DNA of 64,000 bases, from assembly GCA_014706295.1 (NCBI GenBank), contig JACSVZ010000024.1:3403136-3467135 (forward strand), read 5' to 3'. The notes under the pieces were generated by a model. That model was given only the letters and a program-made list of their open reading frames with translations, did not search any database and was not told where the DNA came from. Below are positions 35,881 to 53,100 of this stretch, one piece after another (the stretch's first letter is position 1; each line of letters starts with the position of its first letter). The position numbers were made by a program, and so were the translations under genes. This DNA is from Lycocorax pyrrhopterus obiensis. Taxonomy: Eukaryota; Chordata; Aves; Passeriformes; Paradisaeidae.

Positions 35881-36027
35881 GGCGGCCGCGGCCCTGTCAC
35901 CATGGCGACCGTGACGCCGCCGCCGCGCGCTGCCCCGCGCAGGCGCAGAAACGCACACGCGGAAGCGCTTGCGGGCGGAAGTGCTCGCGAGCCGGAAGTG
36001 GCGCCACTTCCCGTCGGGACGGGCGCC
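35881..36027. promoter_or_regulatory. Bidirectional DNALI1/SNIP1 promoter
   Basis: Only 147 bases lie between the divergent start codons. The segment is CpG-dense and TATA-less. It carries ETS-type motifs at 35975-35983 (GCGGAAGTG), 35992-36000 (CCGGAAGTG) and, on the opposite strand, 36005-36013. An NRF1-like GCGCAGGCGCA lies at about 35937-35947. The same head-to-head arrangement exists in human. Both 5' untranslated regions must be very short or overlap. Confidence 0.8.
35896..35909. promoter_or_regulatory. RFX X-box-like site next to the DNALI1 start
   Basis: GTCACCATGGCGAC fits the X-box consensus GTNRCC-N(0-3)-RGYAAC at all but one position. X-boxes bind RFX factors and mark genes for cilia, and DNALI1 is an axonemal gene. 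The site lies 16-29 bases upstream of the DNALI1 ATG, so it may fall within the transcribed leader. Binding is inferred. Confidence 0.5.
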
Positions 36028-38309
36028 ATGGAGGCGGCAGCGGGGGAGCGGCGGCGGGAGCAGCGGCGGCGGCGGGAGGCGGCGGTGAAGGCCGAGCGGC
36101 GAAGCCCCCGGCGCAGCCCGTCGCCGCCGGGCGAGGAGCGGAGGGGCCCGGCAGGGCCGCGCGCGGGCAGCCGCGGCAGCAGGTAGGGAGGCCCGGCCGC
36201 TCGGCCCCACGCTCGGCCCGGTCCCGCCGCTCACTCCCTCCCGTTGTTCCCCAGGTCGCCCCGGCGGAGGAGCCGGTCCGGGCGGAGGAGCCGCTCCCCG
36301 CGAGGCAGGAGGAGCCGCAGCCACAGCCCGCACCACGGCGCCGTGAGGGTGAAGCAGGTAAACGGTGCTGTCAGTACAGAGGGGCCCTGTGGGCGCCGCA
36401 GCGGACGCAATTCCCGGAGACTCGGCCGTGCCGGGTACAGAAGGCGCCTCTTCACTTGTCCGTTCAGACTGGGCTCTGCATCATGTCCCATGAGCAGAGG
36501 GAGGATCTGGGCAAGTCAGGAGCTCCTGCCGCCCAGCTCAGGCTGTGCCACCAGTGACTGGAGCTCCTGTTCGAGCCCAGCCTGTGCCACAGCACAGACG
36601 TCCCTGGGAGCTGTCTCCTTTGCCCGGAGCACGTGATGCTGCCTGTTTCTTGTGCTTTATTTGGTGCAAATTGTGGGAACCCAAGTAGTTTGGCATGGAA
36701 ATCTGTTCCGTGTTGTGTCAGATCTGCCCTCACATGTGCCAGTATGTGTTTTCCATGTGTAGGATTGGGATTTTCCGAAAGGCCAAGGTAGATCTGCTGC
36801 TCTTTCATTCTAATTGTCCTTTCCAGGAGCGAGATGATCACTGTCGCAGGGGGAACGAGGAGCGGAAGCAGAGACACCCATCAGAGCAGGAGCACCGGCG
36901 GGACAGGAGTGGTGACCGGGACAGGCACAGGGACCACTCAGACAGAAAGAAGAACCCCAGTGACAGGCCGGGAACTCGCGGCCATGAGCGGGACATGCAG
37001 AACCTGCGGGAGCAGCAGGCAGAGAGGGAGTTCTACAATGAGAGGAGGCGAGAGCACCGACAGGGCACTGAGGGCAGCGGCGACCAGAACCCAGAGCTCC
37101 GGCAGTCTGAGAGCAAACCCAAAGAAAAAGCTGCTGTGAACAAGGAGAAGCCAAGCTTCGAGCTGTCCGGGGCACTGCTGGAGGACACCAACACGTTCCG
37201 GGGGGTGGTGATCAAGTACAGCGAGCCCCCCGAGGCTCGCATCCCCAAGACACGCTGGCGCCTGTACCCCTTCAAGAACGACGAGTTCCTGCCGGTGATG
37301 TACATCCACAGGCAGAGCGCGTACCTGCTGGGCCGGCACCGCCGCATTGCCGACATCCCCATCGACCACCCCTCCTGCTCCAAGCAGCACGCCGTCTTCC
37401 AGTACCGGTGAGTAGCTTGGGAACTTCAGAAGGAAAACAGCACGCAAACCAAACACCTTGGAATGCATGGCTGGGAGGGGCGAGTTTGCTGTTAGTACGT
37501 TAGAAGTGGAATTTATGTGTGACTGCTGTGGATCATCCCAGCAGTGACCAAAAATATCTGAAATTCCTCTAATTTAGCCACAAGCAGAGAAATCATATAG
37601 CGGGGTTAGACACAGGATGGGGTGTGAATCCAGGTTGGAATAACCTACTGGGTGTGATTGACAGTAAAAGCATTTCAAGAAGAGGTTTGTTGGTTTGTTC
37701 TCTCACAGTGAGGGCAGTTGTGCTCTGATGCAGAGGGGACTCTTGTTGCTACTGCTGACAGCAGTGCTCTCTTGGAGAATAGCCCAGCTCTCTTGGAGAA
37801 CATCTGTCCCAGTGCAGGAGTTGCTATGTTACATCTCGGAGGTTTAGGGAATGATGCAGCCTCTCTCAGAACCTGCTCTGTCTCACACAGTTTCTTGTTG
37901 CTCTCATTGGGCCGTTCCGATATCGGGACGGATGAGTGTTCACTGCACAAACCGACCTGCTCGTGGAGCACAATTTCTGTCTCACCTGCTTTTGGAGCAC
38001 GTTTCCTGTCTCTCTGGTGGTTCAGCCAGTGTTTTTGTTTCCAGGCTGGTGGAGTACACCCGAGCTGACGGCACCGTGGGCCGCAGGGTGAGGCCCTACA
38101 TCATTGACCTGGGCTCGGGGAATGGCACCTTCCTCAACAACCAGCGCATCGAGCCCCAGCGCTACTATGAACTGAAGGAGAAGGACGTACTCAAGTTTGG
38201 GTTCAGCAGCAGAGAGTATGTCCTGCTCCACGAATCCTCAGATAAATCTGAGGCCAATGCAAAGGACGATGATGAAGATGAGGAGAAGGAGGAAGAGTCT
38301 GACAGTTAA
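36028..38309 (+). CDS. SNIP1: Smad nuclear-interacting protein 1, FHA-domain spliceosome factor
   Basis: Nuclear protein that binds Smads, p300/CBP and RelA. It also belongs to the RES module of the activated spliceosome; its yeast homologue is Pml1. Coding exons 36028-36182, 36255-36357, 36827-37407 and 38045-38309 join in phase to 367 aa; human is 396. The N-terminal third is Arg/Ser-rich and disordered, containing the RSRSHSPHH-VRVKQ block shared with mammals. Next come a charged helical segment (EREFYNERRREHR) and a C-terminal FHA domain, about 230-350, with Gly255-Arg256, Ser271, His274 and the GSGNGTFLNN loop that bind phosphothreonine. The tail is acidic. The ATG is the first after the promoter and has a Kozak match. 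The first exon diverges from mammals and is shorter, which is usual for low-complexity sequence. Confidence 0.95.
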
Positions 38310-39530
38310 CAGATGAGGAAGACGTTGGGGAGGGGCAGAGGAGAGAAACTCCTTGCAATTGAACGGGACTGGGATGTGAACACAGAGCATCACGGCACTG
38401 ATGCCTCTTGTTGCCTTAAAGTCCTTTCTCTGTTGCTGGTCTGTTCCCATAGTTTGTTTTGGGGGACTTTGCTCATTATTCATCTTTGATAGTTTTGCGT
38501 ATCAGGAAATACAGCTTTACTTTTATTTTATTTTTCCCCCAACAAGCCGAAGAGCACCTGGACGTGAAAGCTCTGGTGCTGGAAACCCTCCACAGATGTT
38601 GCCAGACTCTTCCAGCAAACCATGTCAAACACAGACAGCATCTGGAAAATTATTTTTATGACTTGTTTTGTTACAGCCCTTTGAAAATGCTACAGACTGA
38701 AAGGTTAGTTAAAGAGTACCTGATGCACATCTTGTTCAGTAGTTTGCCAAATTCCTCTGCCTGTTGGGAGTTCTGACAGGAGAATTTACCCGGATCACTG
38801 CTAAAATGGCAGAAACGTGGCAAAGACCCTCATGTATTTGTATGTTTTGGCTGTTTAATTTGCCTCATGGTGATTGAGGGATGGGCATTTCAGTGGAATT
38901 CTGCCTGGAAATCACAAGGGAATGTGAAACAGAAGTTCAACAGTTCCTGGAATTTCAGGTGGTGAGACTGTGACTGAGGGCTGAGGGCCCCCCGTTTCCT
39001 GTTCCCACATATGATGCTGAAACTGTCTTGGATGTGGAGTGTCTGGGTTGAACGCTGGAGCCATTATTTCTGACCCCACCCCAGGGTTTGTTTGTGTCAC
39101 ACAGAAACACCTTTGATTGGGTGATGTGTTTTAACCAGAGTTTGCACTATTTAAGTTCTCTTTTTATAAAAACTTACCAAGTCCCTTGTTTAACAGTCTT
39201 CTCCCTGTAAAGAAATGAGTGTTTAGGGAGAGAAGCACCAGTCCCACTCACTGGGAGTTGCATAGTCTTTGGTGTCTCCTCCATGTTGCTTTATGTTAAA
39301 TGTGTATGTCCCACACTTTACCGATTCACCTGGGTATTTGTGGTCTCACCTGTTCGTCCCTGCTGTGTACGGACTGTACACAAACGGTGCTTGTTGTACA
39401 CATTGATGGTGTAAATAGGGGGCATTGCTGTGGGATTTCAGACGGGTAAGATGGAGTTTGAGCAGGAGGAGCTCCTTTATATCTACTCCAAGGGTTTTTA
39501 AATAAACAATTTGTAAATTTAGCCCTGATT
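38310..39530 (+). other. SNIP1: SNIP1 3' untranslated region
   Basis: The region between the stop codon and the AATAAA at 39501-39506 is about 1.2 kb, has no recognisable exon on either strand, and is most simply the SNIP1 3' untranslated region. Cleavage is expected near 39520-39530. Confidence 0.65.
39501..39506 (+). terminator. SNIP1: SNIP1 poly(A) signal (AATAAA)
   Basis: A canonical AATAAA in an AT-rich context, followed by T-rich sequence at about 39546-39571. No gene starts between it and the MEAF6 promoter. It ends the inferred SNIP1 transcript about 0.5 kb before the MEAF6 start codon. Confidence 0.7.
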
Positions 39531-39842
39531 ACATTCAGTTGTAATATTTTTCTAGTGTCCTTTTTTTTTTCCTTGAAAGAGATGAAGTTTCAGTACTTGT
39601 TTCTGTATTAAAGAAACCAAATAAGTTAAAAACTGCACGATTTGTGTACTGGAGGGGCTGTTAGCGCTGGAGGTTTGTATCATTTCCCTTGGCCGGGCCT
39701 TTCTCACCTGAGTGTGGCCAAGGTGGCTCATTCTGTGTCCCCTGACACTGTTCACACAGGAATGTGAATTGACGTCATTGCTGCACTGCGAAAGGGCAAA
39801 CCGGCCCCCGAGTGTCACTGCAGAGGATCAGAGTGACATAGT

Positions 39843-39905
39843 TTAATAGGATCATAAAAAGGTTTGGCTTGGAGGGCCCTTACAGACCCCAGAATCACAG
39901 AGTAT
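39843..39905 (-). mobile_element. Short CR1 fragment upstream of MEAF6
   Basis: The plus strand reads much like the reverse complement of the CR1 3' terminus (GGATCAT, then GGTTTGGCTTGGAGGG, then AGAATCACAGAG), diverged by several substitutions. Only about 60 bases remain. It abuts the GC-rich MEAF6 promoter. Confidence 0.6.
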
Positions 39906-39914
39906 CTACATCAC

Positions 39915-40024
39915 TAAGGCCGGTGTCGCACAGCTCCCGCCGCCCCCGCCCCTCCCGCCTCGCCACTGCCCCCAGTGGCCGCTCCCGGCATCGCCCCGCC
40001 CCGCCCCGCGCAGGCCGCGCCGCC
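39915..40024 (+). promoter_or_regulatory. MEAF6: GC-box promoter of MEAF6
   Basis: CpG-dense and TATA-less. Overlapping CCCCGCC units at about 39993-40008 match Sp1/KLF sites. A Kozak-like GCCGCCATGG ends the leader. The island begins immediately after the CR1 fragment. Confidence 0.7.
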
Positions 40025-45901
<5,877 letters not shown>

Positions 45902-46650
45902 AGCCATCAGTGCTGATGCTCCTGCGATTTAGGTCTGTGACTCCCCGCTGAGAAGCTCTGAAGCAGGATGGCAGCTGCAGCAGGAGTGACTCACTCTAAG
46001 GGACTTGGATGGGGGGAGGAAATCCTGGACCATGTACTTTGCATCATTTTTAAATCACCTGAGTTGCAGGAAGACGAAGGTGGTGTAGTAGTTGTAGTAG
46101 TTCTGAATTTCTGACTGTTCTGTGCTTCCACCTTGGTCGGGAACTTCCTGAAACGGCTGATACTGCTGCCCCCTGTCACCTGCAGACCCACAGAGAGGCA
46201 TTTCCTTTTCCACTGGAACTGGGGTAGGATTCAGTGTATCCCATCCATGTTGTGAGACTTAGATTACTTTTGTTGCTGATATTTAGCTTTGCAGGTTTGT
46301 TTTTTGTTTTTGTTTTATTTTGTTGGTTTTGTTGTGCTTTTTTTAAAGCTGAAGTGTATAGTTACAAGTTGACTTTGGGTTTCTTTGTTTAGTCCGTGTA
46401 GTGGAAGGTTCTTCATTTTGTGGAGCAGCTCTTTTGATTCTTACTCAAGCAGAGAAGAAGGTAGTTTAATCCTTTTCTCTCACTTTCATTTTAAACACCA
46501 TCTCCCGATATTCTTCAGTGCATTAGGTGCAGGAAGGGCCAGAGCTCAGAGCCAACTCTTTGCTGTCGCTCATCTTGGGTGGGTTCTCTTTTTAATACAA
46601 ATTTCTGTCATTTGTACATAAACAATAAAAGTTCCATGTTTGTCTCTTCT
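45902..46650 (+). other. MEAF6: MEAF6 3' untranslated region
   Basis: About 0.75 kb from the stop to just past the poly(A) signal, T-rich in the middle. I see no other gene. Confidence 0.7.
46624..46629 (+). terminator. MEAF6: MEAF6 poly(A) signal (AATAAA)
   Basis: A canonical AATAAA in an AT-rich context followed by a T/G-rich downstream element at about 46640-46660, which is a good polyadenylation site. Confidence 0.8.
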
Positions 46651-46659
46651 CATGGTTTA

Positions 46660-48300
46660 TTCAGTCCAAAATTTGACTCCTGGTGCTTTTTTAGTTTCCA
46701 CCTGCGTTATGAGGAGTTCGCTGGAATTCTTCCCCTTTGACACGGGAGCTGTTCCTTGTCCCATGGCCCATGGGAGGTTCACTTGGTGCTTTCTCTCCTC
46801 GAGGTAGCTGTAACTAAGTGCTGCAGGGAGTGCCACGCTCTAATCTCCAGCTATGTTTGGGTGATCCTGCTGCAAGGCAGGACTGGGATGTCCATGGTTC
46901 TGCTGGTGACAGCATATTGCTTGCAGATCAGGGCTGAGCCAGCTGGATTGTCCCTGGAGCAGGACAGAGGGGTGAGGGCCGGGTGCTTCTCACAGCAGCC
47001 AGGTCAGAATCTTGGTGTTGCTGTTGAACTGAGCTTTGCTTCGGTCAGCATGGGGAGTTGCCTTCTTTATCGGTGCTGGGATGTGTTTGTGTAACCCCTG
47101 CTGCTGGAGGGAGATGTGGGAAAGGGGCCATGGGACAGGGGTGTCACTGAGTCCCTGGAGTGTGCACGGCCCTTGGAACAAACGAGGAACGTGCAGAACG
47201 TGTTCTGCTGCACCTCTGCTCCGCTGGGGTTTGGGGTCTTCCTCAGCTTTCTCCAGGCGCCCCAGTCTGTGCAGGGCAGGGCCTGAGCGAAGGTGAGTGC
47301 GCAGGAGCAGAATTCTCCTTTGGGCTGTGTCTGATCCGGGGATCCAGGCAGCTCCTTGTTTGTTCCCAGAGGGAGCTGGCTTATCCCACAGGGAGCTGTG
47401 TCTCTTCTCGAGGACTGGTGGCTGCTTCTCCACAGGGGGGTTGGGATAGAGCAGCTTAAAGGCCAAGCTACAAAGCTGGCCTACTTCTGTGTTTTAAGTT
47501 ACAGAGTTTAAGTACAGGGGGGTGGAAGATCTAGGAAACAGCATAAACTACAAGGCCTTGCTCCTCCATAGTTCTGGAAAAAAGAATTCTCAGCTGATGG
47601 TTTTCATTCCCTGGCCTCAGTACTAAAACAGTTCTCCTGCTGCTGCTGCTCCAAGCAGGGATGGCTGCAGAACCTGTACTTCAGAGGCTGAAGTCTCTGC
47701 TGCACCTCTGACCTCGAGGAAAGCTGCCAGACTTTTTCAGGCAGAACATTTTGGAGAAGCAGCAACGGGCTGGTGTAGCTCAGAGCCCTATGTGCAGGCA
47801 GGTTGTGTGGCAGGGTCAGCTCCACATTCCCTGTGACACGTTGGGGTGCTGCAGGGACAATGGAGCAATGCAGCCATTTGTGCCTCTGGCTGTGTTTGTC
47901 ACCAAAGGAGGGGACAGCCTGTTCTGCCCAGGTCGATGTTGGATGGCAGCAGTCTGGGGGGGAGCACATTGATCAGGGCAGAAAGAGAAATGGCAAACAC
48001 TTGACTCAGTTAAAGGATCAGCTGTTCCCTGCTGCGTCCTGACTCCAGCAGTTGTGCCTAAAACTTCCATTTGATTTTGGAACACTTCTGTGTTACTTCC
48101 TAAAGAGCCTGAGTGACTAAAGACCCCCAGGATGGCCAGTGCCTGGGCACAGGAGTTAGAGGGAGCTGCACGGGCTTTACCTGAATGCTAATTAAAGCTA
48201 AAAGTAGCGGTTAGAAATATATCCCGAGGCCTTTGCTGGTGAAAGATGAATCCTGAGCAAAGAAAAGTGTAGAAGAGCAGCTGCTGTCCTTATGGACCCC
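46660..48300. other. Spacer between MEAF6 and the unnamed gene
   Basis: I see no recognisable exon, RNA gene or transposon end. Open frames on both strands are short and overlapping. Confidence 0.5.
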
Positions 48301-48359
48301 AAAGGTGGAGCGTTAGAGAAACGGTAATCCCTGCACAGCCTCGTCACCAAGAGGATTAG

Positions 48360-48416
48360 GCAGGAGTTCATCTGGTCGCCGAGGGGCAGGAGAGGCCGCG
48401 CCCGATGCATGGCTAG
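48360..48416 (+). other. Possible non-coding first exon of the unnamed gene
   Basis: A CpG-bearing stretch ends in a good donor (CTAG followed by GTAAGG, GT at 48417-48418). A matching acceptor (GTCCGCAG) ends at 48588, six bases before the ATG of the unnamed gene. Splicing the two would give a short non-coding leader. The leader would hold a four-codon ORF, ATG to TAG at 48405-48416. The left boundary is arbitrary. Confidence 0.35.
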
Positions 48417-48594
48417 GTAAGGGGGCAGGGGGAGGGGCAGCGGGGGTCCCGCGTGCGGGGATCCGGCCCACAAACGCTCCGGTTCCCTCTCGCTGTCCTG
48501 GCTCATGGCGAGCCGGGACAGACCCTTGGCACGTGCCGGCATGGCTCCTATAGTCCGGGGCTCCTCAGCTGTGTCTCCTGGTCCGCAGGGTGCC

Positions 48595-50185
48595 ATGGGC
48601 CGGCACCGCGCACCGCCCGGGCCGTGCTGGAGGCGGCTCCTGCGCGCCGGGTGCTGGTGGCTCCTGTCGCTCTGCGGGACGGCGCTGCGGGGGCTGCGGG
48701 GGCTCTGGAGCCTGGCGTGGGTCGGTACCACAGAGCCCCTTCCCCAGGGGCCTCCCCGCACCTGTGCCGGCTCCAAACGTGGCGCGTGGGCGGAGACGGG
48801 GCAGGGGGGCTGCAGCCGGGGCAGGGGGCTGCTGGGGGGCAGGGGGCTGCTGGGGGGCAGTCGCTGTGCCGCTGGTGCTGGGGCTGTGGCTTGTTGCAAC
48901 TGGGGCAGCTGCAGGCGGGGAGTGCGTCACCACAACAGCCGGCAGCTCGGCTGCGGCATTGGCACCCTCGGCCCGGGGGGCTAGTCCTTGGCTCAAGGCA
49001 CTGTGTGGTTCTGCCCACCAAGAGCCCTGGGGACACGGGGACATCGCTCCAGGCTCTGCACTCCACAGGGCAGGTGTGAACCGTCCTCTCCCCCAGGTCC
49101 TGCTGATCTGCTACAAGAGCTGCTGGGATGGCGCCTTCCAGGTCACCGAGGAGGTAACTCCCCCAATGGGAGGCCCGCGGCGCTCGCCACCCCCCGGGAC
49201 ACAGCTGAGCCCGGTGACATGGCCCACGGGGTGGCACGAGGGGGGTTTCCCAGACAGGGTTGGTGCCAGGGGCCATCTGGGCTCAGCTGCCCATGGACCT
49301 GTCAGTCCCCACTGTCCGTGTTGGCTTCCAGCTCGGCACAGCCCTGCAGCTGAGACTAGAGGGGAGTGAGGAGGAGGAGGATGGGGACTCAGATTCTGCA
49401 CTGGAGCCTGGACAGACAGGTGCGTCCCTGGCCCAGCGGTGTCCCTGGGGCTGGCAGGTGTCATGGGGAGACTGGCAGGAGCTGAGCTGTGGTGCCAGGG
49501 CAGTGGTGGGGCTGCAGCAGCGTGGCGATGCCAGCGAGGCCATGCTGTGGAGGCTGGAGGCACTGGAGGCCGACGTGCGCTTCCTCTGCACGGAGCTGGG
49601 GGCTGAGAAGCTTCTGTGGAGCAGCCGGTTCCTGGAGCTGCTGCGAGAACAGCAAAGCCTGCACCAACGGGTGAGTCCCCTGTGGGGTCCCAGCCCCCAC
49701 AGTCCCCTCTGACACTCCAGACCCTCATGCCCTGTTCCAGCTGCAGGAGCTGCCATGGCAGTGGAACAGGGGTGACAGCCCCGAGCTGCTCGGGGAAGCA
49801 GAGGACCAAAGTGCCAGTGGGAGTGAGGGAGAGAGCCCAGAAGGTAGGGGCTGGGAATTGCAGGGGGCACAGGGAGCCAGTAGCTGGGGAGGGGGGACCT
49901 GCCACCAGAGCTGGGGATGGGGCAATGTGCTGACCTCTGCTAATGGGCAGTATGGGCAATCCACCAGCTCCCACCTGGGCACTGGGTGGCACTGGGCAGC
50001 CTGGGGAGGTACTTGGGAGGAGGGTGCGGAGAAAGGCTCCCAGTTCTCTGCATCAGTTCCCACCAGGAGCCTGGCTGGGTGCTCCCACTGGTGTCCCCTT
50101 TCTTTGCTCTGTTCCAGGACGCCAGTGGATAGAGGCACCACGGCAACCACGTGGTTCCATCCAGCCTGACAGACAGAAAACATAA
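48595..50185 (+). CDS. Unrecognised five-exon gene; membrane-anchored helical protein
   Basis: I do not recognise the family. Coding exons 48595-48720, 49097-49153, 49332-49670, 49741-49843 and 50118-50185 have GT-AG borders and matching phases (0, 0, 0, 1), giving 230 aa. Residues about 15-48 are hydrophobic and Trp/Leu-rich with scattered Arg, spanning the first exon junction, and could be one membrane segment. An acidic run (EGSEEEEDGDSD) follows. About 105-180 is predicted by eye to be helical, Leu/Glu-rich and coiled-coil-like (WRLEALEADVRFLCTELG and FLELLREQQSLHQR). The tail is Ser/Glu-rich, then basic. Third codon positions are strongly G/C, as in a real bird gene. An in-frame upstream ATG at 48505 would add 30 residues. 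Human has no named coding gene between MEAF6 and ZC3H12A that I recall. The weakest junction is the first donor (TGG followed by GTCGGT). Confidence 0.55.
48797..48861 (+). repeat. G-rich tandem repeat in intron 1 of the unnamed gene
   Basis: Units close to GGGGCAGGGGGCTGCTGG repeat with variation, and there are at least six runs of four or more G. Such a strand could form a G-quadruplex in DNA or in the transcript. The assembly may be unreliable in this type of sequence. Confidence 0.7.
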
Positions 50186-53100
50186 GTGAAGGTGTGAGCA
50201 GGGCCTCAGCAAACCAGGAAGGATCCACACATTCCTCCCTGCTCAGGCCCTGCAGGACACAGGCCAGGCTGGTGCAGTCCCAGCTGTATCCCTGTATGCG
50301 CCTCCATCCCTTGGTGCTGGCTGGGCCTGGCCCCATCCAGCAGAACTGCAGCCATTTCCCAGGAGCAGGAACCAGCTGGGAGGCAGGTCAGGGCAAGCCA
50401 CTGGCCCTGGGTCTGCTCCAGGACATGTGACAGCCCTCCCTGCCCAGGGCCGCCCCCGGGCTGACTGTGCCCCATGGGGGCTGGCTCTGGTGAAGCCCAC
50501 CGAGGAGCATCCTCCTGCTCTGCTGCTTGTTGGGAGGTTCCAGGAACAAGGAGTCTGGTCAGCGCCGGCTTCAGTCACCTTGCTCTGGGGTGACGGATTG
50601 CAAAACTCACCCACTGACTTCCTGATCGGCCAGATCCATCCTCTCAGTCAGCTGCTCCCGCACATGTCGCAACCCTGGGCCAGCTCCTTGAGACAGCGGT
50701 CAAGGGCAACCGGCTCCCCAGGCACGGCTGATGGCCCCTCATTGGCCAGAGCAACTGGGCCCGGGATGCTGAGCCACGGGAGCACCAGCCCCGCAAGGAG
50801 CAGGGCTGAGGGGCTGCCTGGTGCCCAGGCCTGGCCCAGCACAGGGGGGCTCCCACTGTTCAATACAGGCAGCCGCTTTCCCTCAGTTGTGTCTGCCTGG
50901 TCTTTGTCTGGCAGAGCCAGGACAGCTGCACCAGTGCCTGGCAGTCACCCCTGGGCCCCAGCTCTCTGGGGATGGGGACAGGATGAGCTCTTGCTGAAGC
51001 AGAGCAGGGACCAGCACCCACCTGCAGCAGGCAGGATCGGCAGGGATCTGTCCTCCCAACGTGCCCGTGCAGCTCCCACATGCAGGGAACTGATGCAACT
51101 GAATAGCAGCAGCCTGACTCACCCTGCACCCACCTGGCCCGAGTGTGGTGGAGGTGGGACAGCCCCGTGCTGCTCAGAAATACCAAAGTAAACCAGGTCC
51201 TGCAAATGACCTGCTCTGGAGGCCCTGCTGCAGTGAAACCCCAGCCCCAAGCTGGTCCCCCCTGCTCCCACAGGAATCACAGCAGCATCCATGCTGAGAG
51301 ACCATGGGAGTACCAGACAGTGATGCGACAAGGTCATGTTCATGCTGTAGCCACCTCTCCTGTGGCAATCCTTGGGCTGGAAATCCCCAGCCAGCCCACA
51401 GGGGCCAGGGTGCCGGAGGTGGAGGGTGACATGAAGCAGCATTAGCTACAGCCACCAGCTCTACCCCCCCGCTGGAGCAGCCCCTCACCACGGCACCTGC
51501 AGCAAGGCAAGAGCCACCGCACAGGCCACGTAAACCTCTCCCCAGCCACCACACCATCCAAAGCCTCCTGACCTATTACTTAACCTGAAGCTGTATTTAC
51601 TCCAACACATTTGTGCAACATTGCTTCTCAATCCTGGCCAGGAGCCTCAGTGGCTTTGTCAGGAGGGCTGAGCAGGTGGCTGCTGCCCCAGACAGGGCTT
51701 TGGCTTCCAGAGGCAGCCCCTGGCTGTGGGGAGCACAGGGGTATTCAAGGCCCTTAGGAAAGCAGGTGACAGAACTGAAAAGCCTGTGGCTGGAGGGCAA
51801 GTGCTGACAGCATCTGCACAGCTACCACCACCATCACCATCCCATCCTAGCATCAGCCTCCCCCCCCCACTGCCCTGGGGCAGCACCCAGCTCCTCCCCA
51901 GCACCTTTCCGTTCTCTTGTATGCAATATTTATTTTGCAGTTACTCGCTTCCTGCAGTCCTGTCTTAAAGGGAGGGTGTGCTGCAGAAGGAGTTTGGGAT
52001 ACAGGGGTGCAGAGCTGCTGCTATGCTCGGGACCTCTATTCCTCTCTGGGGAGAGCAGCAGCCCAGCAGCCTCAGCACTGGGGGAACACGGGGCTGATGC
52101 TGAATCTGCTCCCATGTATACCACATACATCACCACACCCCCCATGATGGCACACACAGACGCACCATCCCCTTTCCCACAGCCTGCACAGGAACCTTTC
52201 AGATTTCTGCCTCTGAAAATGCCTTAAAATGCTAGAACTGAGCTAGCCTCATCCTGCAAGTCCCCAGTGGGAAGGAACCAGCTGAGTTCAAATGGAAGTT
52301 CAGGAAGCAAGGGCAGCACAGGGCAGTGATGCTGGGGAGAAGCAAGCAAGCCCTGGAGAGCAGACTGGCCTGCTTGGAGGAGCCAGCCTCTCCTGAAACT
52401 CAGCACAAGGCTTCAGTGGCACACAGCTGACAGGATGAGGGCTGGGAAGTCCCTGAGCACAGGAAACCTTCAACAGGCCCATGTGTGACCTCCTTCCCTC
52501 CAACAGCCCAGTGAGCTGACACACAGATCTGACCCATTTTAGCTTGCCCAGGAACACAAAGCAAACACGCAGCAGTCATAGCAAGCCCCAGGAAGTGCTG
52601 AGCCAAAGAATGCACCCCAAAACCCCCACTTTAACAGCCCCAGCAGGGTTGCCCAAGGTATGCAGACAGGCAGCCCCACCACTCCTGGCACTGAGGAGTG
52701 TGTAGGGGAAAAAAAATGTGCAGCAGCAACAGTTCCAATCAGCATTCCCATTTCCCAAATCTCTGGCACCACACTGAGCTTGGGAAATGGAGACATAGAA
52801 CCTTGCGTGAATGAAGGAGAAAATTCAGAGAACAGCAGTGGGATTGTGGCTGGGCTGGCTGGCTGCCCCAGCAGCACACACAGCAGTTTGGGGGAATAAC
52901 TTTGACCAGATCTGTGCTAGGGCCCGACCCTCCCAAACTACTCCATGTGCCCCCAGGACTGTCACTGCAATAGAAACATCACAACCCAGGTCAGTCAGCT
53001 CCAGCTCTTCCTCTCCTGGTTGTGATAATGAACCTCTGCACTTCTGCACTGATTGCTTTAATTGTGTCTCAGTGCAGCTTTGAGAGGTGCAAAAATAAAC

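Noticed and set aside
35578..36336. 252-codon minus-strand open frame running through DNALI1 exons 1-2 and SNIP1 exon 1
   Set aside because: It contains the real DNALI1 exons but also reads through a consensus intron and upstream promoter. The spliced model fits the family.
49111..49992. 293-codon open frame on the minus strand opposite the unnamed gene
   Set aside because: It is Pro/Ala/Ser-rich with no recognisable domain and spans the borders of the plus-strand exons. It is a typical antisense shadow of GC-rich coding DNA, though not formally excluded.
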